Notes: generated by a model not told the origin, from the sequence alone. 64,000 bases of DNA from Thermolongibacillus altinsuensis (GCF_004341205.1 NZ_SLUL01000005.1:62001-126000), one strand, 5' to 3'. Shown: positions 18,510 to 31,417, counted from the first letter of the stretch. Numbers and translations: made by a program.

Positions 18510-18583
18510 TTTCGTATCACGTCATCATGAAACTGTGATAAAATAGGAAAAAAAGTGATAAAATTCTACAAAGGATGTCGATC

Positions 18584-19417
18584 ATGAGTGATATTTTTCG
18601 ACTGAAGCAAGATGAATTTTTTGTTTTAAACGATTGGAATCAATTATCATCTGAGCTGATTGTCGGGTTTACGACGAAAAACGGGGGCTTCAGCGATGGT
18701 CCTTTTGCATCATTAAATCTTGGCTTGCATGTAAAAGACGATCCTCACCGTGTTTATTTAAATAGAAAAAAGGTAGCAGAGCAATTGGCGATTCCTCTTG
18801 AGCGGTGGGTTTGTGCCGATCAAGTGCATGGAAAACGAATTGAGAAAGTCACAACACTTGATGGTGGGAAAGGTGTTTTTTCATATGAGACAGCTGTGGC
18901 GCAAGCGGATGGATTGTATACAAGCGAAGAAAATCTTTTATTAGCGCTTTGTTTCGCTGACTGTGTTCCCCTTTACTTTTTTGCTCCTAAACAAAATTTG
19001 ATTGGCGTTGCCCATGCGGGATGGAAAGGGACAGTTCAAAACATTGCGGGGGAAATGATTCGACTATGGACGGATCAAGAAGGAGTTCATCCTTCTGATA
19101 TTTATGTTGCCATCGGTCCTTCCATCGGTTCTTGTTGTTATATTGTTGATGATCGCGTCATTGAATTCGTACAAAAGGCGCTAGAAAATCCAACTGTTTC
19201 TCTTTATAATGAAACGAGTGAAGGGCAATATGCACTAAATTTAAAGGCATTGAATAAGCAACTTCTGCAGCAGGCGGGAGTGCCTGAGCAGAATATCCTC
19301 GTTTCTGATTACTGTACAAGTTGTGAACAGCGCTTGTTTTTCTCGCACCGTCGCGATCGTGGGAAAACGGGACGAATGATGGCATTCATCGGCAGGAGGG
19401 TGAAAACATGTCGGTAA
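18584..19417 (+). CDS. ylmD: Laccase-domain protein YlmD (multicopper oxidase-like / purine nucleoside phosphorylase family)
   Basis: The protein has 277 residues of the YfiH/DUF152 family, whose members are described as purine nucleoside phosphorylase-like enzymes. Metal-site motifs are visible: ADQVHG near residue 80, [21 protein letters not shown], and SCCYIV. ATG 18584 is 9 nt after AAGG; ATG 18575 is also possible. Overlaps ylmE by 10 bp. Two TGATAAAAT motifs 20 bp apart lie just upstream. The in vivo substrate is not certain. Confidence 0.88.
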   Translation: MSDIFRLKQDEFFVLNDWNQLSSELIVGFTTKNGGFSDGPFASLNLGLHVKDDPHRVYLNRKKVAEQLAIPLERWVCADQVHGKRIEKVTTLDGGKGVFSYETAVAQADGLYTSEENLLLALCFADCVPLYFFAPKQNLIGVAHAGWKGTVQNIAGEMIRLWTDQEGVHPSDIYVAIGPSIGSCCYIVDDRVIEFVQKALENPTVSLYNETSEGQYALNLKALNKQLLQQAGVPEQNILVSDYCTSCEQRLFFSHRRDRGKTGRMMAFIGRRVKTCR

Positions 19418-20085
19418 AAGAAAATTTGGCAATGATTCAAGAAAATATTGAAAACACGTGTGCGCGCATTGGTCGAAATCCTGCTGAAGTGCAAATCATT
19501 GCCGTTACGAAATATGTCAGCATTGAGCGCGCGAAAGAAGCGCTTCAAGCGGGCATTACCCATCTCGGTGAAAATCGGGATGACGGATTTTTACGAAAAT
19601 ATGAAGCGATTGGAAACGAGGCGACATGGCATTTTATCGGAACATTACAATCAAGAAAAGTGAAAAACATTATTCATCATGTTGATTATATTCATTCACT
19701 TGATCGTCTTTCGCTCGCAAAAGAAATTGAAAAGCGAGCTAATAAAGTTGTTAAATGTTTTGTTCAAGTGAATGTTTCTGGCGAGCAATCGAAGCATGGA
19801 ATTGCTCCAGAAGACGTATTGCCATTTATCGAGCAATTGGCGCAGTTTTCCCGTATTCAAATCATCGGCTTGATGACAATGGCTCCCTATACGGATGATG
19901 AAGCAACCATTCGCCGTTGTTTTCGAACGTTGCGTGAACTGAAGGAAAAAGTGCAGTCGTTACATATGGCGCATGCCCCTTGCCGAGAACTGTCAATGGG
20001 GATGTCGAACGATTATGTGATCGCGATTGAAGAAGGAGCAACCTTCATTCGTTTAGGAACATCGCTTGTCGGTCATGACAATTAG
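19408..20085 (+). CDS. ylmE: Pyridoxal-phosphate homeostasis protein YlmE (YggS/PROSC family)
   Basis: The protein has 225 residues forming a single alanine-racemase-like TIM barrel that binds PLP on the lysine of VTKYVS (near residue 36). Other family motifs: [41 protein letters not shown]. The family buffers free PLP and affects amino-acid pools. ATG 19408 follows GGCAGGAGGG inside the ylmD end. Confidence 0.93.
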   Translation: MSVKENLAMIQENIENTCARIGRNPAEVQIIAVTKYVSIERAKEALQAGITHLGENRDDGFLRKYEAIGNEATWHFIGTLQSRKVKNIIHHVDYIHSLDRLSLAKEIEKRANKVVKCFVQVNVSGEQSKHGIAPEDVLPFIEQLAQFSRIQIIGLMTMAPYTDDEATIRRCFRTLRELKEKVQSLHMAHAPCRELSMGMSNDYVIAIEEGATFIRLGTSLVGHDN

Positions 20086-20097
20086 GAGGTGATTAGA

Positions 20098-20526
20098 ATG
20101 GGATTTGTTAAAAAATTTCGCAGTTTCTTTCTTGATGAAGAATGGGATGAAATGGAAGAATATGAAGAGGAGCAAGAAGAAGTAACGGAACAAAATCAAA
20201 AAAGTCAACAAAAGCAAAATATTGTCAGTTTGCAAAGCGTTCAAAAATCATCGAAGCTCGTTTTATTCGAACCGCGTGCATATGCTGAAGCACAGGAAAT
20301 TGCCGATCATTTAAAAAATCGTCGTGCGGTCGTCGTTAATTTGCAGCGCATTGAACACGATCAAGCGAAGCGAATCGTCGATTTTCTGAGCGGAACGGTC
20401 TATGCGATTGGGGGAGATATTCAACAAGTAGGAACGAAAATTTTTCTATGTACTCCTGACAACGTTGACGTGACGGGGTCGATTTCTAGTGTTTCTGACG
20501 AAGAGCCAACATTTAAGAGGTGGTAA
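20098..20526 (+). CDS. sepF: Cell division protein SepF
   Basis: Membrane-binding FtsZ partner that forms rings and shapes the septum. The protein has 142 residues: an N-terminal amphipathic membrane helix ([10 protein letters not shown]), an acidic Glu/Gln-rich linker (about residues 15-45), and a DUF552 core with [27 protein letters not shown] and [20 protein letters not shown] 20098 has TTAGGAGGTGATT upstream; an in-frame GTG at 20089 lies within the ribosome site. Between ylmE and ylmG as in other Bacilli. Confidence 0.95.
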   Translation: MGFVKKFRSFFLDEEWDEMEEYEEEQEEVTEQNQKSQQKQNIVSLQSVQKSSKLVLFEPRAYAEAQEIADHLKNRRAVVVNLQRIEHDQAKRIVDFLSGTVYAIGGDIQQVGTKIFLCTPDNVDVTGSISSVSDEEPTFKRW

Positions 20527-20531
20527 GTGAC

Positions 20532-20801
20532 ATGTATGGATTATTAAATTTTTTAGCAACGTTAATTGAATTTTACTCGTATGCGATTATTGTTTACATT
20601 TTAATGTCGTGGTTTCCGAATGCGCGTGATACAAAAGTTGGGCAGTTTCTCGCCAACATTTGTGAACCGTATTTAGAGCCGTTTCGCCGTTTTATTCCCC
20701 CAATCGGCATGATTGATATTTCACCGATTGTTGCTTTGCTTGTATTGCGTTTTGCAACAAACGGTTTATATGCGCTATTTAACATGTTAAATTTAGTGTA
20801 G
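20532..20801 (+). CDS. ylmG: YGGT-family membrane protein YlmG
   Basis: The protein has 89 residues with two membrane segments and the YGGT-family motifs [31 protein letters not shown] and [17 protein letters not shown] 20532 follows AAGAGGTGG, which overlaps the sepF stop. Conserved with sepF and implicated in division or membrane insertion, with no defined biochemical activity. Confidence 0.9.
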   Translation: MYGLLNFLATLIEFYSYAIIVYILMSWFPNARDTKVGQFLANICEPYLEPFRRFIPPIGMIDISPIVALLVLRFATNGLYALFNMLNLV

Positions 20802-20818
20802 CTGTTCGGGAGTGAGCA

Positions 20819-21592
20819 ATGGACCTTTATCAACATTTCCGCAAAGAAGAACATCGATTTATCGATCAAGTTTTTGAATGGAAAAGATTGGTCGAGACGC
20901 AATATTGTCCGAAATTGACCGATTTTCTTGATCCGCGAGAGCAAGAAATTATTCGTTCCATCATTGGTCATCATGATGACGTGCACGTTTCTTTTTTTGG
21001 TGGTTCACCGTTTGTCGAACGCAAACGCGCCCTTCTCTATCCGAATTACTTTCAACCAGAACAAGAAGATTTCCGACTAACGTTGTTTTCCGTTCGATAT
21101 CCAACCAAATTTTTTACGATTGAACATCGGCAAGTGCTTGGCGCGTTGATGGCGCTTGGAGTGAAGCGTGAAAAATTTGGCGATATTCTCATTCAAGATG
21201 AAACGGTTCAATTTGTTGTTGCCGAAGAAATTTCTCCTTTTGTGCGCATGCATTTGACGGCAATTGGAAAAGCAACGGTTACGTTGCAAGAAGAACCGTT
21301 GTCTAATATTCTTCTCATCGAAGAACAATGGGATGAGGACACGCTAACGGTATCGTCATTGCGGCTTGATGTCATATTAGCTCAATGCTTTCGCCTTTCT
21401 CGTCAAAGCGTTCAAACGCTCATTGAAAACGGATTAGCAAAAGTGAACTGGAAAATTGTTGAACAAGCTCATTTTGAATGCCGGGAAGGCGATGTGCTTT
21501 CATTGCGCGGATATGGTCGTTGCAAACTTCAATCGATCGATGGGAAAACAAAAAAAGAAAAATGGCGAATTACCGTTGGAAAAGCAAAATAA
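20819..21592 (+). CDS. rqcP: Ribosome-associated quality-control factor RqcP (YlmH), S4 domain
   Basis: RNA-binding protein with a C-terminal S4 domain (about residues 180-245, LRLDVILAQCFRLSRQSVQTLIENGLAKVN) and 257 residues in all, as in B. subtilis YlmH. YlmH/RqcP binds obstructed 50S subunits with RqcH and supports C-terminal poly-alanine tailing. Its partner rqcH is also in this window at 39313-41028. ATG 20819 follows GGGAGTGAG. Last gene of the ylmD-H run before repeat copy 3. Confidence 0.92.
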   Translation: MDLYQHFRKEEHRFIDQVFEWKRLVETQYCPKLTDFLDPREQEIIRSIIGHHDDVHVSFFGGSPFVERKRALLYPNYFQPEQEDFRLTLFSVRYPTKFFTIEHRQVLGALMALGVKREKFGDILIQDETVQFVVAEEISPFVRMHLTAIGKATVTLQEEPLSNILLIEEQWDEDTLTVSSLRLDVILAQCFRLSRQSVQTLIENGLAKVNWKIVEQAHFECREGDVLSLRGYGRCKLQSIDGKTKKEKWRITVGKAK

Positions 21593-21636
21593 AGGAAGGA
21601 TTTAGACGAAATATGTCGAATAAATAGTGAGATGAT

Positions 21637-21866
21637 ACTATATATGATAAGCTTAATTTTCCGACATGAACAATCTTTTCTGCCACTTCTCCGAACGAAA
21701 ACGCCATCAGACAAATAAATTTGTCTGTTATGCGTTTTACGTTCGGAATCGGCATGCTTCTAGCATGTCGGGGCGGCAAGAAAAATCTTGCCGCCTATGG
21801 CAGAAAAGAGGTCTTCTATCGTGATGAGAAAGATATGTCGGAAACTCAACTTGAATCTATATAGAT
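21637..21866 (+). repeat. Dispersed structured intergenic repeat, copy 3 (rqcP-divIVA)
   Basis: Same element as copies 1 and 2. Terminal repeats are TTTTCCGACAT and ATGTCGGAAA, continued outward by shared TATATA-containing ends. H1 (21691-21746) carries the CAGACAAAT/ATTTGTCTG tip. H2 (21751-21769) has loop TCT instead of AGA, i.e. the loop is inverted, and one stem base is changed (GTC for GCC). H3 and the TGGCAGAAAAG arm are intact. It ends about 12 bp before the divIVA start. Confidence 0.9.
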
Positions 21867-21878
21867 GGAGGTGCGCAC

Positions 21879-22400
21879 ATGCCGTTAACACCGTTAGATA
21901 TCCATAATAAAGAATTTAGCAGGGGGTTTCGCGGATATGATGAGGATGAAGTTAACGAATTTTTGGATCAAGTCATTAAAGACTATGAAATGGTCATTCG
22001 CGAGAAAAAGCAGCTAGAAGAAAAAGTGAAGGAGTTAACTGAAAAGCTAAACTATTTTACGAATATTGAAGAAACGTTAAATAAATCGATTTTAATTGCG
22101 CAAGAAACAGCGGAAGAAGTAAAGCGAAATGCGCAAAAAGAAGCGAAATTAATCATTAAAGAAGCGGAAAAAAACGCGGATCGCATCATTAGCGAAGCGT
22201 TGGCGAAAACGCGAAAAATCGCAATGGAAGTTGAAGAATTGAAACGGCAAGCAAAAGTGTTCCGCAATCGCTTCAAAATGTTAATCGAAGCGCAACTTGA
22301 TATGCTGAATAACGATGATTGGGATCATTTGCTAGATTATAAACTTGACGATGAAGATAAACTTGACAATGAAGCGGTAAAAGAAATGAGCGAATCTTGA
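21879..22400 (+). CDS. divIVA: Septum-site/polar protein DivIVA
   Basis: Peripheral membrane coiled-coil protein that marks curved membranes at septa and poles and recruits Min and chromosome-anchoring proteins. The protein has 173 residues: conserved N-terminal lipid-binding domain ([31 protein letters not shown]), then a long Glu/Lys-rich coiled coil (about residues 30-145) and an acidic tail. ATG 21879 follows GGAGGTGCGCAC. Its native upstream region is occupied by repeat copy 3. Confidence 0.96.
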   Translation: MPLTPLDIHNKEFSRGFRGYDEDEVNEFLDQVIKDYEMVIREKKQLEEKVKELTEKLNYFTNIEETLNKSILIAQETAEEVKRNAQKEAKLIIKEAEKNADRIISEALAKTRKIAMEVEELKRQAKVFRNRFKMLIEAQLDMLNNDDWDHLLDYKLDDEDKLDNEAVKEMSES

Positions 22401-22426
22401 CGAAGAGCGTTTTCATCACATATAAT
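22397..22426 (+). promoter_or_regulatory. Sigma-A promoter of ileS
   Basis: TTGACG (22397-22402) and a perfect TATAAT (22421-22426) with an 18-bp spacer. The -35 box overlaps the divIVA stop codon, and the T-box leader begins right after. Confidence 0.82.
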
Positions 22427-22427
22427 A

Positions 22428-22688
22428 ACGAGTACAGTTAAACATGGAAAAGACGATGAAGGGGACAGTAGTTCTTTCATCAGCTTATTTTAGCGAGTCG
22501 AGGATGGTGGGAGCTCGGCATAAGCGAAAGAACGAAGATCACCCCGGAGTTCCATGCTGAAATAACAGTAGGCATTGGCGCGTCATTCCCGTTACGAATG
22601 CAGAGTGGACTATGGGATACATAGTCAATAAGGGTGGTACCGCGAGGCCTTCTCGTCCCTTTTGGGAATGAGGGGGTTTTTTATTTTA
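22428..22688 (+). ncRNA. Isoleucine T-box leader
   Basis: The conserved T-box AGGGTGGTACCGCG is at 22631-22644, followed by a terminator stem (about 22648-22676, CCTTCTCGTCCC with GGGAATGAGGGGG) and a U tract. Stem I is recognisable from GGGGACAGTAGTT (loop E side) pairing around GAACGAAGATCACCCC. The specifier codon there is ATC (22538-22540), isoleucine, matching the ileS gene downstream. Uncharged tRNA-Ile should pair with it and favour the antiterminator. Confidence 0.95.
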
Positions 22689-22708
22689 TATATGTTGGAG
22701 GGATGAGA

Positions 22709-25477
22709 GTGGATTATAAAGACACGTTACTGATGCCAAAAACCGACTTTCCGATGCGCGGCAATCTTCCGCAACGAGAGCCGCAAATCCAAGCAAAATG
22801 GGAAGAAATGAACATCTACAAAAAAGTACAAGAGCGGACAAAAGATCGACCTTTATTTGTATTGCATGATGGTCCTCCGTATGCCAACGGAGACATTCAT
22901 ATGGGACATGCCTTAAACAAAATTTTAAAAGATTTTATCGTTCGCTACAAATCGATGAGCGGCTATTGCGCTCCGTATGTGCCGGGATGGGATACGCACG
23001 GCTTGCCAATTGAAACGGCGCTCACGAAAAATAAAGGTGTCAATCGTAAAGAAATGAGCGTCGCTGAGTTTCGTAAATTATGTGAGCAATATGCATATGA
23101 ACAAATTGATAGACAACGCGAACAATTTAAGCGCCTAGGCGTGCGCGGAGATTGGGAAAACCCTTATATTACATTAAAGCCTGAATATGAAGCGCAACAA
23201 GTTAAAGTATTTGGCGAAATGGCGAAAAAAGGGCTCATCTATAAGGGGTTAAAACCTGTATATTGGTCTCCATCAAGCGAATCAGCGCTCGCTGAAGCAG
23301 AAATTGAATATAAAGATAAACGCTCTCCGTCTATTTATGTGGCATTCCCGATTAAAGACGGAAAAGGGGTGCTTGACGGAGACGAAAAAATTGTGATTTG
23401 GACGACAACTCCTTGGACGATTCCTGCGAACTTGGGAATTGCTGTTCATCCGGATCTTGAGTATAGCGTCGTTCAAGTGCAAGATGAAAAATATGTCGTT
23501 GCTTCTGAATTATTAGAATCCGTGCAAAAAGAAATTGGCTGGGAAGAAGTAACGGTATTAAAGACGCTTAAAGGAAGCGAACTTGAGTATGTGGTTGCAA
23601 AGCATCCGTTTTACGATCGTGATTCGCTCGTCGTTTGCGGAGAGCATGTCACAACGGATGCGGGTACCGGTTGCGTTCATACAGCGCCAGGACACGGGGA
23701 AGATGACTTCATTGTCGGGCAAAAATACAACTTAGGCGTGCTTTGTCCAGTGGACGAGCGCGGGTATATGACCGAAGAAGCGCCTGGGTTTGAAGGCATG
23801 TTTTATGACGATGCGAACAAAGCGATCACAGAAAAGCTAAAAGAAGTCGGTGCGCTATTAAAATTAAGCTTTATTACGCACTCGTATCCGCATGACTGGC
23901 GGACGAAACAACCAACCATTTTCCGTGCGACAGCGCAATGGTTCGCATCCATTGATAAAATTCGCGAGGAGTTGCTAAAAGCGGTCGAAGAAACAAAATG
24001 GGTGCCTGCTTGGGGAGAAACGCGCATCCATAATATGATTCGCGATCGCGGTGACTGGTGTATTTCACGACAACGCGCGTGGGGTGTACCGATCCCTGTG
24101 TTCTATGCCGAAAACGGTGAGCCGATTATTACGGATGAAACGATTGAACATGTTTCGAACTTGTTCCGTCAATACGGATCAAACGTTTGGTTTGAGCGCG
24201 AAGCGAAAGATTTGTTGCCGGAAGGATTTACGCATCCAGGAAGTCCAAATGGGCATTTCACAAAAGAAACGGACATTATGGACGTATGGTTTGATTCCGG
24301 CTCTTCTCACCAAGCGGTTCTTGAAGAGCGCGATGACTTGCAGCGTCCAGCGGACCTTTATCTCGAAGGTTCTGACCAATATCGCGGTTGGTTTAACTCT
24401 TCATTAACGACAGCAGTTGCGGTAACAGGAAAAGCGCCGTATAAAGGTGTGTTAAGCCACGGCTTTGTCTTGGATGGCGAAGGACGCAAAATGAGCAAGT
24501 CGCTCGGCAACGTTGTCGTTCCAGCGAAAGTCATGGAGCAGTTAGGAGCGGACATTTTACGTTTATGGGTTGCATCCGTTGACTATCAAGCGGATGTGCG
24601 CATTTCGGACAACATTTTGAAACAAGTTGCGGAAGTATACCGCAAAATTCGCAATACGTTCCGCTTTATGCTCGGAAACTTGTTTGATTTCAATCCAGAA
24701 ACAGACGCTGTTCCTTTTGAAAAACTTCGTGAAGTCGACCGTTACATGTTAGTCAAATTGTATCGCTTGATTGATAAAGTGAAACAGGCGTATGAAACAT
24801 ATGAGTTTGCGGCGATTTATCACGATATTAACAACTTCTGCACCGTTGATTTAAGCGCGTTTTACTTTGATTTCTCAAAAGACGTTCTTTATGTTGAGGC
24901 ACCAAACAATCAAGAGCGCCGTTCCATTCAAACGGTTCTTTATGAAACGCTGCTTGCTTTAACGAAGCTTGTTGCTCCAATTTTACCGCATACGGCGGAA
25001 GAAGTATGGTCGCATATTCCGCATGTAAAAGAAGAGAGCGTTCAGCTAGTCGATATGCCAGAAGCAAAAGAGGTCGAAGACGCTGATCGCATCGTCGCGA
25101 AATGGGATGCATTTATGGAGTTGCGCGACGAGGTGTTAAAGGCGCTTGAAGTGGCTCGAAATGAAAAGTTGATCGGAAAATCGCTAACGGCTCACGTCGT
25201 TTTATATCCGACTGCCGAGGCGAAAGCGTTGCTTGATTCCATTGCCGAAGATATGAAGCAATTGCTGATCGTTTCAGCATTTTCAATTGGCGGAACGTTC
25301 GATGAAGCGCCGGAAGAGGCACAAAAATTCACGAAAACCGCCATTGTCGTGAAACAAGCAGAAGGCGAAACGTGCGCTCGCTGCTGGGTGGTTACACCAA
25401 CGGTCGGTCAAGATGCCGATCATCCGACGCTATGCCCTCGCTGCGCACAAATTGTAAAAGAACATTATACAGCATAA
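22709..25477 (+). CDS. ileS: Isoleucyl-tRNA synthetase
   Basis: Class I aminoacyl-tRNA synthetase with editing domain, cytoplasmic. The protein has 922 residues. The HIGH motif is [10 protein letters not shown], the CP1 editing domain includes [18 protein letters not shown], and KMSKS appears as RKMSKSLGN near residue 594. A C-terminal zinc site has CARCW and CPRC. GTG 22709 follows TTGGAGGG and gives the family N-terminus ([18 protein letters not shown]); the open frame back into the T-box terminator is not coding. Controlled by the upstream Ile T-box. Confidence 0.97.
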   Translation: MDYKDTLLMPKTDFPMRGNLPQREPQIQAKWEEMNIYKKVQERTKDRPLFVLHDGPPYANGDIHMGHALNKILKDFIVRYKSMSGYCAPYVPGWDTHGLPIETALTKNKGVNRKEMSVAEFRKLCEQYAYEQIDRQREQFKRLGVRGDWENPYITLKPEYEAQQVKVFGEMAKKGLIYKGLKPVYWSPSSESALAEAEIEYKDKRSPSIYVAFPIKDGKGVLDGDEKIVIWTTTPWTIPANLGIAVHPDLEYSVVQVQDEKYVVASELLESVQKEIGWEEVTVLKTLKGSELEYVVAKHPFYDRDSLVVCGEHVTTDAGTGCVHTAPGHGEDDFIVGQKYNLGVLCPVDERGYMTEEAPGFEGMFYDDANKAITEKLKEVGALLKLSFITHSYPHDWRTKQPTIFRATAQWFASIDKIREELLKAVEETKWVPAWGETRIHNMIRDRGDWCISRQRAWGVPIPVFYAENGEPIITDETIEHVSNLFRQYGSNVWFEREAKDLLPEGFTHPGSPNGHFTKETDIMDVWFDSGSSHQAVLEERDDLQRPADLYLEGSDQYRGWFNSSLTTAVAVTGKAPYKGVLSHGFVLDGEGRKMSKSLGNVVVPAKVMEQLGADILRLWVASVDYQADVRISDNILKQVAEVYRKIRNTFRFMLGNLFDFNPETDAVPFEKLREVDRYMLVKLYRLIDKVKQAYETYEFAAIYHDINNFCTVDLSAFYFDFSKDVLYVEAPNNQERRSIQTVLYETLLALTKLVAPILPHTAEEVWSHIPHVKEESVQLVDMPEAKEVEDADRIVAKWDAFMELRDEVLKALEVARNEKLIGKSLTAHVVLYPTAEAKALLDSIAEDMKQLLIVSAFSIGGTFDEAPEEAQKFTKTAIVVKQAEGETCARCWVVTPTVGQDADHPTLCPRCAQIVKEHYTA

Positions 25478-25483
25478 AGCTTC

Positions 25484-25520
25484 CATCCCCTTTGAGTTTT
25501 CAAGGGGGATGTTGTTTTTA
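25484..25520 (+). terminator. Terminator after ileS
   Basis: CATCCCCTTTGA and TCAAGGGGGATG form a 12-bp stem with one G-U pair, followed by TTGTTTTT. Confidence 0.85.
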
Positions 25521-25539
25521 TGTGCGTGTATGGTAGAAT
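25512..25539 (+). promoter_or_regulatory. Candidate promoter for lspA
   Basis: TTGTTT (25512-25517), 16 bp, then TAGAAT (25534-25539) with a TGG extension. The -35 sits in the U tract of the ileS terminator, so lspA transcription could restart here. Confidence 0.5.
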
Positions 25540-25570
25540 GAAAAAAGAATTTGTCGGTGGGGGTTATGTT

Positions 25571-26059
25571 GTGATTTATTATTTATTAGCGTTGATTGTC
25601 ATTTTAATCGATCAATGGACGAAATGGCTTGTTGTTCGCTATATGGATCTTGGTGAAAGCATTCCGATCATTGAAAACGTGCTTTACATTACATCGCATC
25701 GCAACCGCGGTGCCGCTTGGGGGATGTTGCAAGGTCAGTTTTGGCTTTTTTATATCATTACCGTTGTTGTTGTCATTGGGATTATTGTTTACATTCAGCG
25801 CTTGCCGCGGGAGCAAAAATTATTCGGGATTGCCCTCGGACTGATTCTTGGCGGCGCGCTTGGCAACTTTATTGATCGCGTGTTTCGCAAAGAAGTCGTT
25901 GATTTCATTCATACGTACATTTTTAGCTACAGTTTTCCGATTTTTAATGTGGCCGATTCAGCGCTATGCATCGGTGTAGCTCTCATTTTTGTTCAAACGT
26001 TTTTAGAAGAAAAAAAGCGAAAGGGAATGAGCGATGGAACAAATTCGACTAACGATTGA
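25571..26059 (+). CDS. lspA: Lipoprotein signal peptidase (signal peptidase II)
   Basis: Membrane aspartyl protease that removes signal peptides from diacylglyceryl-modified prolipoproteins. The protein has 162 residues, four membrane segments, and the family boxes [30 protein letters not shown] and FNVADSALC; the catalytic Asp pair lies in the last two. GTG 25571 follows GGTGGGGG and gives the family N-terminus; earlier in-frame starts add a non-matching leader. Overlaps the next gene by 26 bp. Confidence 0.95.
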   Translation: MIYYLLALIVILIDQWTKWLVVRYMDLGESIPIIENVLYITSHRNRGAAWGMLQGQFWLFYIITVVVVIGIIVYIQRLPREQKLFGIALGLILGGALGNFIDRVFRKEVVDFIHTYIFSYSFPIFNVADSALCIGVALIFVQTFLEEKKRKGMSDGTNSTND

Positions 26060-26945
26060 AGAAGAACATCATCACGAACGAATTGATAAAATCATTGCTG
26101 GCATTAATGAAGAATGGTCACGCTCGCAAGTACAACAGTGGATTAAAGAAGGGCTTGTTACCGTCAATGGCAAAACAGTGAAGGCCAATTATAAATGTTC
26201 TGCAGATGATGAAGTGATCATTCGCATTCCTGATCCTGAACCGCTTGATGTTGAGCCTGAAGAGATGGATTTAGATATTTATTATGAAGATGCGGATGTA
26301 CTTGTTGTCAATAAACCGCGCGGGATGGTTGTTCATCCAGCGCCTGGTCATATGCGCGGGACGCTTGTGAACGGCTTGCTTGCACATTGTAAAGACTTAT
26401 CGGGCATTAACGGCATTTTGCGGCCGGGAATCGTTCATCGCATCGATAAAGATACATCGGGGTTATTGATGGTGGCGAAAAACGATTTTGCACATGAGGC
26501 GCTTGTGAATCAATTAGTGAATAAGACGGTCACCCGTAAATATAAAGCGATTGTTCACGGCGTTATTCCGCACGACTACGGAACGATCGATGCCCCAATC
26601 GGCCGCGATAAACATGATCGGCAAAGCATGGCGGTGACGGAAGATGGAAAAGAAGCAGTGACACATTTCCGCGTGCTCGAGCGATTTAAAAAATTTACGT
26701 TTATTGAGTGTCAATTAGAAACGGGGCGAACGCATCAAATTCGTGTGCACATGAAATACATCGGTTATCCGCTCGCAGGAGATCCGAAATACGGACCGAA
26801 GAAAACGTTGCCGATTGACGGACAAGCGTTACATGCAGGCGTGTTAGGCTTTACCCATCCGCGCACAGGGGAGTATTTACAATTTGAAGCGCCTCTGCCA
26901 GAAGAATTTGAGCGTTTATTGCAATTGTTAAGAAGCGAAAAATAA
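26034..26945 (+). CDS. rluD: RluA/RluD-family rRNA pseudouridine synthase
   Basis: The protein has 303 residues, an N-terminal S4 domain ([32 protein letters not shown]) and an RluA-type catalytic domain with the [15 protein letters not shown] motif containing the catalytic Asp, plus [10 protein letters not shown]. Ortholog of B. subtilis YlyB by length and position. Its exact uridine targets are inferred from the RluD family (large-subunit rRNA helix 69) and not proven by sequence. ATG 26034 follows AAAGGGAATGAGCG inside lspA. Confidence 0.9.
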   Translation: MEQIRLTIEEEHHHERIDKIIAGINEEWSRSQVQQWIKEGLVTVNGKTVKANYKCSADDEVIIRIPDPEPLDVEPEEMDLDIYYEDADVLVVNKPRGMVVHPAPGHMRGTLVNGLLAHCKDLSGINGILRPGIVHRIDKDTSGLLMVAKNDFAHEALVNQLVNKTVTRKYKAIVHGVIPHDYGTIDAPIGRDKHDRQSMAVTEDGKEAVTHFRVLERFKKFTFIECQLETGRTHQIRVHMKYIGYPLAGDPKYGPKKTLPIDGQALHAGVLGFTHPRTGEYLQFEAPLPEEFERLLQLLRSEK

Positions 26946-26949
26946 ATGA

Positions 26950-26978
26950 TTGACAATGAAAGAAAATAAAGGTAGAAT
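26950..26978 (+). promoter_or_regulatory. Sigma-A promoter of the pyr operon
   Basis: TTGACA (26950-26955), 17-bp spacer, TAGAAT (26973-26978). It starts a leader with the first PyrR attenuator. Confidence 0.9.
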
Positions 26979-26984
26979 TGTCTC

Positions 26985-27654
<670 letters not shown>

Positions 27655-27659
27655 CACCC

Positions 27660-27752
27660 TTTTTAAAGGCAGTCCTGCGAGGCTGACAAAGGGGGAAGGT
27701 AGGCGTTTTGTACCCTCTTTGTGCCTTGCGCAAAGAGGGGTTTATTTTTATA
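27660..27752 (+). promoter_or_regulatory. PyrR attenuator 2 (pyrR-pyrP)
   Basis: PyrR-binding loop AGTCCTGCGAGGCT at 27671-27684; terminator stem CCCTCTTTG/CAAAGAGGG (27713-27739) followed by GTTTATTTTTA. Confidence 0.92.
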
Positions 27753-27782
27753 GATTAGATGAAAAAGGGGAGAGGAGATCCA

Positions 27783-29081
27783 ATGAATAAACCGGTATTA
27801 GATGTAAAAGATGTGCCATCGTTTGGACAGTTAATCACATTAAGCTTACAGCACTTATTTGCGATGTTTGGAGCGACGATTTTAGTTCCGTATCTTGTTG
27901 GATTAAATCCGGCGATGGCGCTCATTTCAAGCGGGCTTGGAACGATTGCCTTTTTAATCGTCACCAAATGGCAAGTGCCTGCGTACCTAGGCTCATCGTT
28001 TGCGTTTATCGCTCCGATCATTGCGGCGAAAGCAGCCGGAGGACCGGGAGCCGCGATGATTGGCAGCTTTTTGGCCGGTCTCGTTTATGGAGTGGTTGCG
28101 CTTGTCATTAAACGCGCAGGATACCGTTGGATTATGAATCTTTTACCGCCAATCGTTGTCGGTCCTGTCATTATCGTTATCGGTTTAGGTCTTGCGAACG
28201 TAGCGGTGAGTATGGCGATGAACGGGCCGGATGGAAAATATAGCTTAACTCACTTCTCTGTTGCGCTTGTAACGCTCGCAGCGACCATTGTGTGCTCGAT
28301 TTTTTCAAGAGGCATTTTTAGCCTTGTACCTGTTTTAATTGGGATCATGGTTGGGTATGTATATGCGCTAGCGATGGGCGTTGTTGATTTGTCGGGAGTA
28401 GCAAAAGCGAAATTTTTTGAAATGCCTGAATTTCTTCTTCCGTTCGTTCACTACGATGTGCGTGTAACGTGGGATATTGTGTTATTGATGGTTCCCGTGG
28501 CGGTGGTTACATTGTCCGAACATATCGGTCATCAGCTTGTGCTAAGCAAAGTGGTCGGGCGCGACTATATTCAAAAGCCGGGTTTACATCGCTCCATTTT
28601 CGGTGACGGATTAGCGACGATGATCTCCGCTTTCATCGGCGGTCCGCCTAAAACGACGTATGGAGAAAACATCGGCGTTTTAGCGATTACGCGCGTCTAT
28701 AGCGTATATGTGCTGGCAGGAGCGGCTGTGCTAGCCATCATCTTTGGATTTGTCGGCAAAATAACAGCGCTCATCAGCTCTATTCCAACTCCGGTCATGG
28801 GAGGCGTATCGATCCTTCTTTTCGGAATTATCGCTTCATCAGGATTAAGGATGCTTGTTGACAGCAAAGTTGATTTCGGTGATAAACGAAATTTAGTCAT
28901 CTCTTCGGTTATTCTCGTGATCGGAATCGGCGGCGCGTTTATTAAAGTATCTGAACAATTTCAAATTCAAGGCATGGCGCTGGCCGCACTTTCTGGTGTG
29001 TTATTAAACTTCATTTTGCCGGGCCGCCCAGAAGTGACTGAAAATTTGTTTGAAGAACAACATGAAAACGATGTCGCATAA
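27783..29081 (+). CDS. pyrP: Uracil permease
   Basis: Uracil/proton symporter of the NCS2 family in the cytoplasmic membrane. The protein has 432 residues and about 12-14 hydrophobic segments; family motifs include QHLFAMFGATILVPYLVGLNPA at the first helix, SEHIGHQLVLSKVVGRD (substrate site region) and FIGGPPKTTYGENIGVLAITRVYS. ATG 27783 has AGAGGAGATCC upstream; the frame extends to 27759 without a ribosome site. Sits between attenuators 2 and 3. Confidence 0.96.
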   Translation: MNKPVLDVKDVPSFGQLITLSLQHLFAMFGATILVPYLVGLNPAMALISSGLGTIAFLIVTKWQVPAYLGSSFAFIAPIIAAKAAGGPGAAMIGSFLAGLVYGVVALVIKRAGYRWIMNLLPPIVVGPVIIVIGLGLANVAVSMAMNGPDGKYSLTHFSVALVTLAATIVCSIFSRGIFSLVPVLIGIMVGYVYALAMGVVDLSGVAKAKFFEMPEFLLPFVHYDVRVTWDIVLLMVPVAVVTLSEHIGHQLVLSKVVGRDYIQKPGLHRSIFGDGLATMISAFIGGPPKTTYGENIGVLAITRVYSVYVLAGAAVLAIIFGFVGKITALISSIPTPVMGGVSILLFGIIASSGLRMLVDSKVDFGDKRNLVISSVILVIGIGGAFIKVSEQFQIQGMALAALSGVLLNFILPGRPEVTENLFEEQHENDVA

Positions 29082-29085
29082 ATCA

Positions 29086-31413
<2,328 letters not shown>

Positions 31414-31417
<4 letters not shown>

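Noticed and set aside
22634-22708. ileS start at 22634
   Set aside because: That start lies inside the T-box terminator; GTG 22709 has a good ribosome site and matches the family N-terminus.
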